DNA of 64,000 nt from Prosopocoilus inquinatus (lineage: Eukaryota > Arthropoda > Insecta > Coleoptera > Lucanidae): positions 4,092,001 to 4,156,000 of the forward strand of contig CM069871.1 of the NCBI GenBank assembly GCA_036172665.1, read 5' to 3'. The notes under the pieces were generated by a model. The model was not told the DNA's origin. It saw only the letters and a program-made list of their open reading frames with translations, and searched no databases. Each line of letters opens with the position of its first letter. Position 1 is the first letter of the stretch. Below are positions 58,302 to 64,000 of the stretch, piece by piece. Made by a program: the position numbers and the translations under genes.

Positions 58302-58499
58302 TAATTGAATCGATGAGTGCATAACCGTGTTCAGTCCAAAAAAACCACAAATACCTTTCTAGATTTTTATTTTAAGTGAATTATTGGCTTAAAATTCTTT
58401 CAGATAAGGAAGCCAATAATTATTTAAATAAAAATCTAGGAAGGTATTTGTGGTTTTTTTTTTGGACTGAACACGGTTATGCACTCACCGATTCAATTA
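58302..58499. mobile_element. Long near-perfect hairpin, ~90 bp arms, 19 bp loop
   Basis: The left arm (58,302-58,390) starts 'taattgaatcgatgagtgcataaccgtgttcagtccaaaaaaa' and ends 'ttattggctt'. The right arm (58,410-58,499) is its reverse complement with only a few mismatches and small indels. The loop is 'aaaattctttcagataagg' (58,391-58,409). Most likely it is a MITE whose TIRs make up nearly the whole element, or a recent inverted duplication. A transcribed copy would fold into a long hairpin RNA. Confidence 0.85.
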
Positions 58500-58503
58500 T
58501 AGA

Positions 58504-59970
58504 TCGTTTGAAAATTGAACGACATAATCCGCTTTTTATAAAATAAATGTAGTTCTTGTTCACCTCAAGGGACGACTCGACGTTTCCAACGTCCACAAAA
58601 ATCAAGCATTATAATCCACTTGAGAAACAAATAAAGCCGATCCTTTTGCGTAAAATTTAGTGCCTCAAAAGGATTCCGGAAGGACAGCAGCTAAGGCGAG
58701 TGTGTTGCGTTATACCGAACTGTTGTTTGCGAAGTTGCCTTTTCTTTGTCCTTTACGCCATCAAATAAATCCCATTGGAGACGATTTAAAGGGGTCATAT
58801 TTTCCACTCGCCTCTTTTTTTCTTGCGTTAAGTTATTTATGTAACCGGCGATGTAAAACTTACTTTATTCTGGCAACGTGTGTGTACATGTAGTATTTTT
58901 CGTAGGAAAATTACTAAGGAACTTGCATTACAAATTGCAAATATGAATGTTTCGTAGTTTGTAGAACGCTGAATTTTACGTGTGAAGAGTCCTCTCTCTC
59001 TCTCTCTCTCATTTTAATGAGTTGCTTTCCTGTAATTAAAAACAGGCGGTGCTAATAATTAATTATTGTGCAAAATAGGTGTATCGATTTCTCATTTGAA
59101 TTAACAACGGCCCCATAATAACGCAATTTGCGTTTCATACGTTGCCAAACCAACAAATTATCTTCGTTCCATTTCTCCTATTTATACATTTGCATCTAAT
59201 GCAATTAAAAATCAACTGATGATAAACAGGGTTCCGGATTGGATTTTTCAATAAAACGCATTGAAAATGCAGCATGCAACGAAATGCATAAATTATGCTG
59301 ATTATGCACCTTTACGTGTATGTACTTGTATATCCAACATACGTCCAACATACGTCTATCCAAACACAATTTTAAATGAGGGCGAAAATTGATTTTCGTT
59401 AGTATTTGCGAGGCTATCTATTCATAAAATGTGATCGCGAGGTTTCAAATGAACATCACGAGCACGTCCACACACACACACAAAGGGAACGTAGCGGATC
59501 ATTTTTCAGTAACACAATAATCCGAAAATTCGGTCCGACGTAATCAATCATACTTTATTGATAATGCGCCGTATAAAATCGTCATTAATTTTTTTTTTCA
59601 TGAATAACCAGCCATCAGAGTGGATTGTTTCTCATTTACCCGAACATGCACCGGATAACAACACCAAAAGATGAAGCGATTAATACGTTATTGTTGCCGT
59701 ATAACTCTTCTGTAATTTATCGTCGGAATTCCTCAAACATTTCTCGCAATGTTTTATAAACAGTTACTTAATGTATTATAAACATTTCGGAGAAATTTCA
59801 TTTATGTAATCGTTGGCTTGAAAATTGCTTTGATTCGCATTATCTGTCCAAGTGTTTACATTTTATACAGTACAGAATTTCACTCAAAAGAATGCGGCAA
59901 GAAAAGATAATGGAAACGCAACCAATCTAATAAAATACGTCCGATGTTCAACAATAACAATTGTTTTTAC
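58504..59970. other. Unique AT-rich DNA with a CT microsatellite
   Basis: A (CT)n run lies at about 58,992-59,011 and short CA repeats at 59,469-59,480. Motif-rich AT sequence with repeated TAATTA and TTTATA words is compatible with regulatory DNA, but no gene is supported. Confidence 0.45.
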
Positions 59971-59974
59971 TCAC

Positions 59975-60103
59975 CGGGGCTCTTCTGCCCCTCGCCCTCT
60001 TCAGCCGCGAATCTAGTTGCCGCCGTTGGAGGGCGAAGGTTTCCACTTCGTACTTTACGTGCATAAAGATAAGCCTCAGGTGGATATTAGCATGCCTTGC
60101 CTC
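59975..60103 (-). CDS. Candidate exon with splice donor, unknown gene
   Basis: On the minus strand a GC-rich segment ends in CCCCG and is followed at once by GTGAGTAAAA (donor bases at 59,974 and below), a strong match to the eukaryotic 5' splice site. One frame is open from the TAG at 60,104-60,106 through ATG at 60,064 to the donor: 43 codons, or 30 from the ATG (MHVKYEVETFALQRRQLDSR, then LKRARGRRAP), ending exactly between codons. A second frame (AATRFAAEEGEGQKSP) is also open, so the phase is uncertain. It could be a first coding exon, an internal exon, or a 5' UTR exon. No family is recognised, and the next exon is not identifiable. Confidence 0.35.
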
Positions 60104-60239
60104 CTATTTAGTCATATGCCCTGAGGGTCATTGACGTTAGTGACTTCCACAATGCCGAACATTGGCTACAATCGAGTCAACGACCTATTTGGGAGGGCAC
60201 AATGCAATCCACTAGCTCAGGTAAACTGCTTACTGGGTT

Positions 60240-60505
60240 TCCGACGTTGCCTTCCCTTTGTCCAAGCTACTGGTGGATACAGAACAATACCGTATGCAGG
60301 TGGAGATGATAATCTACCCTGCCCGACCATTCGGTGGATACAGAACACACAATTTTGATAATCTACCCTGCCGACCATTCCGCGGATACAAAACTATCCC
60401 CCCCAGGTAACATAATGTTGATAATCTACCCTACCATTCAGTGAATATAGAACTATCCCCAAGTAACACAATTTCCTAACGTTCGGAACGGATACAGCGA
60501 GTCGT
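60240..60505 (+). repeat. Minisatellite, ~65-75 bp unit, four diverged copies
   Basis: The core 'gataatctaccctgcccgaccattcggtggatacagaac' recurs at about 60,308, 60,355 and 60,420, with degenerate copies at the ends ('ggtggatacagaacaatacc' at about 60,271 and 'ggaacggatacagcg' at about 60,486). The overlapping 75-codon frame (60,131-60,358) runs into the repeat and is not considered a gene. Confidence 0.75.
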
Positions 60506-61936
60506 GTACCTTTGTATCATAACAGAAATTTAAATTTAAAGTTACCTTAACCTAAAAAAAATACATTTATTTCACTATTATTAAAATGACTTTAAATTAA
60601 AGCTTCCTTAAAGTGTGATTATGTTTAAAAACGGCCAACTCCAACACTAAGCTAGTCAGTTTCAGCGTACGAATCAAATTATTGTTGCTTGTGTGTTCTC
60701 CAAACGCAAAAAAAAAGATATCAAAAGATGAATCGATCGATGAATTTCTTCAAGAGCCTGTGGCGGAATCCAATTCTTGTGAGAAAGTTGGAAACAGGTC
60801 AAAGAAAATGACTTAAAGTATTTTATTAATTGATGCTCGTACAAGAAAAGTACCCTGCCAAAGGAAATATAAAAAGTATTTTTGCTTAGGCATTCCTGGA
60901 ACATCCTGTATAATTACAAGTATTTTAATACGTTTATAAATGATTTATTCTGAATGTAACATATTATTTTCAAATTCGTTGTTAACTTAGCTTATTTCCA
61001 CACAGTTTTACATGCTTTTGCTTTAAATAGTACATCGTCTTGAGCTTTTTTCGTAACTAAAACAGGATCGTTTTTCTGAAGTGCGGACTCGAATCGAACC
61101 TGTTCCAAGGAACAGGTGGTTTGAACCAAATCAGATACGTGAATCGGTTCGAGCAGTTCTAGTATATGTAAGTACCTGTTCGATTGCATACTATTTAGAA
61201 TAATTATATGTGAAATGAGTGCGTGCATTTATGTGTGTGTGGATTAGAGGACGTGAATTCAGGAAATAAATATTCTGGTAATTTTCCTTTCGGATGTAGG
61301 TATTAAATTAAAAATTCTCTTGTACTAATTAATTAATTCTGTTAACTTTTCGGCAATCAAATTAAAAATAATTAATTAATAAGTACGTACACAATACGTA
61401 TTTACATACCTAGAAGTTTGGAAATATTTGTTTTTGAGGCTTTTGTTAAGAGTCGCAAGAAAATTCAACTAAACAAACAATTAAAAATTAAAAAAAAAAA
61501 TCTGTTCAGTCAATTCAAGTAGGAAATTCATATGAAAATTTAAATTAAAATAATTAAAATGCTGGACAACACAAGTCAAGGTCGATTCAGCACAACTAAA
61601 TTCAACCAAAACCAATTAGGTAGACGATAGAAAACTCTCAAAAAATTTTCAAAACGCGATATTAATTTTTGTGCAAAATTCCCAAAAATTTGTTAAAAAG
61701 TGACAGAGAAAGGTTGTCACAGTGAATCTTTATTGGTTAATTCAGCGCCAGTCTGTTCAGTCTGTTCAGAAATCAAAAGCAAAAAAATGAAAGAAAATAA
61801 ATAAAAATCAAAAATAAAAGTCAAAAGTCAATTGCAACTGAATTCAACATGGGGAAACCAGCCCGAGTCAATCTAGAAAAACAATTAAAAATTAAATAAT
61901 CTAAAACTCGTTATTTTTAGTATACTTTAATATATT
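60506..61936. other. Unique AT-rich DNA without a supported gene
   Basis: It holds a short hairpin acctgttcc-aa-ggaacaggt at 61,098-61,117, a 'tttaaatttaaagttaccttaacctaa' string at about 60,530 that recurs inverted at about 41,154-41,180 (old dispersed repeat), and A-rich strings near 61,480-61,880. 'ggaacatcctgtataatta' at about 60,897 resembles a TIR-element end without a partner. Confidence 0.45.
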
Positions 61937-62099
61937 ACACTCTGTTTTTTTTTTTTTTTTAATTCAAAGAAGTACTTTGAAATTTTGGCGCTAGAAACGA
62001 GCTTCGTCATTGGTCAATACCGGCCAGCTACATTTATAAAGCTCATTTTTAGCGCCAAAATTTCAAAGTACTCCTCTGAAATAGAGAACAGAGTATACA
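61937..62099. mobile_element. MITE-like inverted-repeat element, ~163 bp
   Basis: Arms agtactttgaaattttggcgctagaaacgagctt (61,971-62,004) and, reverse-complemented, agtactttgaaattttggcgctaaaaatgagcttt (62,038-62,072) match almost base for base. The pairing extends outward through 'ttcaaagaagtact' / 'tttcagaggagtact' to 'actctgtt' / 'aacagagta'. The left arm contains a poly-T expansion. Possible TA flanks are present at both ends. Confidence 0.8.
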
Positions 62100-62548
62100 T
62101 AGTTGCTGTCAGCCGCAGAAGCCGCTTCTTAACTTCTTCTTCTTCTCTCCATCATGATGATGATTTACTTCTCCGTTGGGATCATCAACTGACAGGAGAG
62201 TGAATGGCCGAATTACATGAATTTTTTTTTATGCACGATTAAAGTATGAAGTCGATTTATCTCTTCAGAATTTCCTTCTTCCATCTTCGTTTAAAATTAA
62301 TTCCTAAGTACCCACACGGTACATAATATGAGGTGTACCGACGAACCCAGTTTTGCGCTAAGCTTTAACAAATTACAAAGAAAAGCAGAATGCCGGGAGT
62401 TCATAAGCCTGTGATTAATAAAAGAGAAAATAAAAATGCTGACATAGCTATCTCTTCTCACAAGAACATGTGACGACCTTAAACGTAGGAGATATCCATT
62501 TCTTTCAGTATCGCAATGATTATACAGGGTGATTCAGTGTGATGTATT

Positions 62549-62782
62549 CCAGAATTGAACAAGAAATGGAAACGACATCGTAATCAAATGTTAAAGTTTT
62601 CTGCAAAAACAAATCATAAAAATGATAATGATGGTTTACCTTGTTCGTCCAATGCTGAAATTGATGATAATGAAACTGAAACTGACATTGCCAAAATCAG
62701 TAATGACTGTCACCGTTCAAATAGACCTAAAAGGATTATTAGGCCTCCAAATAGGTTAACCCACGATTATTTTAAGAAATAA
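62549..62782 (+). pseudogene. Pol polyprotein C-terminal tail (integrase end) of the LTR element
   Basis: The frame is open from the deletion junction to a TAA stop at 62,780-62,782. It is a hydrophilic, acidic then basic tail (ENDNDG-type region, NETETDIAKISND, then RSNRPKRIIRPPNRLTHDYF). A basic-proline RPxRxxRPPxRL segment near the end of pol is typical of Ty3/gypsy integrase C-termini. The start at ATG 62,555 is not biologically meaningful, because the upstream part of pol has been deleted. The fragment is about 75 residues and non-functional. Confidence 0.75.
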
Positions 62783-62893
62783 TATTGTTAAATAGAGCAA
62801 ACAATTTGTTATTAATTGTTAATTAATTTTTGACGTGTTAATTACTTGAAACTGTAAATAAAATCATATATTTTAAACTTTGGCGGGGGGAAA

Positions 62894-63143
62894 TGTGATG
62901 TATTGCTTAAAATTTCATACAGTTCGATACGGACTTGCGGTACAAGTCTTTGTTATGAGGATAAGCCATCATTCTGTGCATATACGACAGTATGTTTGTG
63001 TTGGCTACGAAGTACATACACACCTGTAAATAAATAAGAGTTTAAACAGTGACACCCTACGATCGCTTTTTGACCTAACCTAGGATTTTGTAAACAGCCA
63101 AAGAAGTGTTAATTTATTGTAAACCAGTGCCCCAAAAATTACA
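62894..63143 (+). repeat. 3' LTR, 250 bp
   Basis: It begins TGTGATGTATTGCTT directly after the polypurine tract and ends ...AAATTACA before the TTCAG target duplication. It contains 'aataaataag' (about 63,029), a possible polyadenylation signal region. Confidence 0.85.
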
Positions 63144-63148
63144 TTCAG

Positions 63149-63631
63149 AATAAATGTCCGACCTATTAGGAGCGTATTCTCTCATGCAAGGCCATGCAAG
63201 TGTGAAATTGCAAGAAATGTCAGAAATCAACCTTCTTTGGATCTAAAATGGAAATTATGATTCATTTCTTACGTATACATACTCAAGTCCGACATTCGAA
63301 TGAAATAATTGGGCATTATACATTTTTTCCACAGAAAGCAATAAATATAAACGTTTTGCGTTTTAATTTCAAGGTAAACGCTGATGTTTCGTTCTATTTC
63401 ACTCGAGTTCATTGCTCTTGCGACGCAATACAGCTGCATTAGTGCCCATCAACCAATTTATATCAGAATCTTCAATGCATTTTATCTCAGAAACCATGGA
63501 TATTAGATCGCCTATGCATGTAGACTTTTCGTTTTCTTTTTCTGCGTACCACCCGTGCGTGTCGGGTCAGATACTTATTTTGAATCACCCTGTATTTAAT
63601 TTACGTTTCAGTCATTTACGTACCGTCTTCT
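63149..63631. other. Remaining interior of the TIR element and its right flank
   Basis: From 63,149 to 63,592 this is the non-coding interior of the disrupted TIR element. Short frames (63,248-63,442 and 63,412-63,690) are featureless and cross element borders, so they are rejected. From 63,595 to 63,631 is flank. Confidence 0.6.
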
Positions 63632-64000
63632 ATAATAATAATAATAATAATTCTTTAATGCTGATTAGATCGGTAGTTATCAGATGTTAGCAATTGTGAT
63701 ACAAATTTGATACATATTAAAAGATAATTATTCCAAAATGGAAATTGTCAATTAAAATATAATATAAAAATAAAAATATAAAAATGCGACGAAAAAATAC
63801 AATACTAACAATTTAGTTGAAAGATCACCTAATATCACAGTGGTTCACAGATGTAAAAAATTCTCCAATAGAGTAAAAGGCATTTGTTTCAAGATAGTAC
63901 TTAATTTGTTTTTTAAATTTGTTGTTAGAGTTTAATTGTCTCAAATTAACAGGGAGATGATTATAAAGTTTTATTGCTACGTAAAACACGCTATTGTGGA
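63632..64000 (-). pseudogene. 3' end of a Jockey-like non-LTR element, runs off the right edge
   Basis: On the minus strand a frame from the window edge to the TGA at 63,825-63,827 encodes the RT tail: AIKLYNHLPVNLRQLNSNNK, FKKQIKYYLETNAFYSIGEF and ending VNHCDIR. It parallels the tail of the 39.7-40.9 kb copy (IKLYNFIPREIR, HAFYSLNDFF), so the two belong to related families. A ~170 bp A/T-rich 3' UTR and an (ATT)n tail (read on the minus strand; 63,632-63,654) follow. The visible part has no disabling change, so the state of the rest cannot be judged. Confidence 0.88.

Larger units (their letters stand above)
62538..63143 (+). mobile_element. Internally deleted LTR retrotransposon (Ty3/gypsy-like), 606 bp
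   Basis: It is flanked by 5 bp duplications TTCAG (62,533-62,537 and 63,144-63,148). It starts with TGTGATGTATT (62,538-62,548), identical to the first 11 bases of the 3' LTR, so only the tip of the 5' LTR survives. A pol tail follows, then the polypurine tract gcggggggaaa (62,883-62,893) and a complete 250 bp 3' LTR (62,894-63,143, TG...CA). Everything between the 5' LTR tip and the pol end is gone. A Ty3/gypsy affiliation is inferred from the integrase-like pol tail directly before the PPT. Confidence 0.88.
62525..63592. mobile_element. TA-flanked TIR (mariner-like MITE) element disrupted by an LTR element
   Basis: The left terminus CAGGGTGATTCA (62,525-62,536) and right terminus TGAATCACCCTG (63,581-63,592) are perfect inverted repeats, each flanked by TA (62,523-62,524 and 63,593-63,594). 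If the LTR insertion and its duplicated TTCAG are subtracted, the left TIR continues at 63,149 (aataaatgtccgacc) and pairs with the right TIR interior (aataagtatctgaccc in reverse complement) for about 28 bp. The pre-insertion element was about 457 bp. It has no transposase. Confidence 0.9.

Noticed and set aside
61098..61117. Palindrome acctgttcc-aa-ggaacaggt as a nuclear-receptor element
   Set aside because: The half-site order and 2 bp spacing do not match a known response element, and a single 20 bp palindrome is weak evidence.

Overview
The window reads as a gene-poor, AT-rich stretch of an arthropod nuclear genome, most likely an insect. The evidence is decayed Jockey-like non-LTR retrotransposons with (ATT)n tails, TA-flanked Tc1/mariner-type and other TIR elements, a Ty3/gypsy-like LTR remnant, long satellite arrays with 105 to 457 bp (and ~1.55 kb) periods, and poly-A/poly-T tracts. 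A beetle is a guess from the general look of the repeats. I see no intact host protein-coding gene, no tRNA or rRNA gene, and no prokaryotic organisation. The best host-exon candidate is a short GC-rich segment with a clean splice donor at about 59,975-60,103 on the minus strand.

Layout. 1-1245: decayed non-LTR element on the minus strand, running off the left edge. 1.25-3.7 kb: unique AT-rich DNA. 3.7-9.85 kb: satellite of 337 bp monomers mixed with 515 bp composite units. 9.85-14.1 kb: older, diverged repeats, including a 105 bp unit. 16.2-20.06 kb: satellite with a ~457 bp unit and a ~309 bp deletion variant. 23.6-26.3 kb: satellite with a 144 bp unit and a 9-mer block duplication. 28.7-30.07 kb: duplicated block, then a 469 bp inverted-repeat element. 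31.5-33.6 kb: minisatellite and purine-rich low-complexity DNA.

35.35-37.92 kb is a cluster of nested elements: a decayed RT interrupted by a TIR element, then a TIR element split by a Tc1-like element. 38.0-39.4 kb: 292 bp repeats. 39.69-41.06 kb: 5'-truncated RT copy. 41.2-42.44 kb: repeats carrying a YY1/Pho-like site, split by an inverted piece of the 16-20 kb satellite. 42.4-45.4 kb: mostly unique, with a 197 bp TIR element. 45.5-52.56 kb: A-rich tandem repeats ending in a 1.55 kb triplication. 54.56-55.9 kb: 0.67 kb tandem duplication carrying a MITE. 58.3 kb: long near-perfect hairpin. 62.5-63.6 kb: TIR element disrupted by an internally deleted LTR retrotransposon with identifiable 5 bp target duplications. 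63.6-64 kb: 3' end of another non-LTR element on the minus strand.

Nothing here forms an operon or pathway. The window is mainly a record of transposition, satellite amplification and later nesting. The most informative parts are three nested insertions whose order can be read directly, a deletion variant of one satellite found again 22 kb away in inverted orientation, and the candidate exon.
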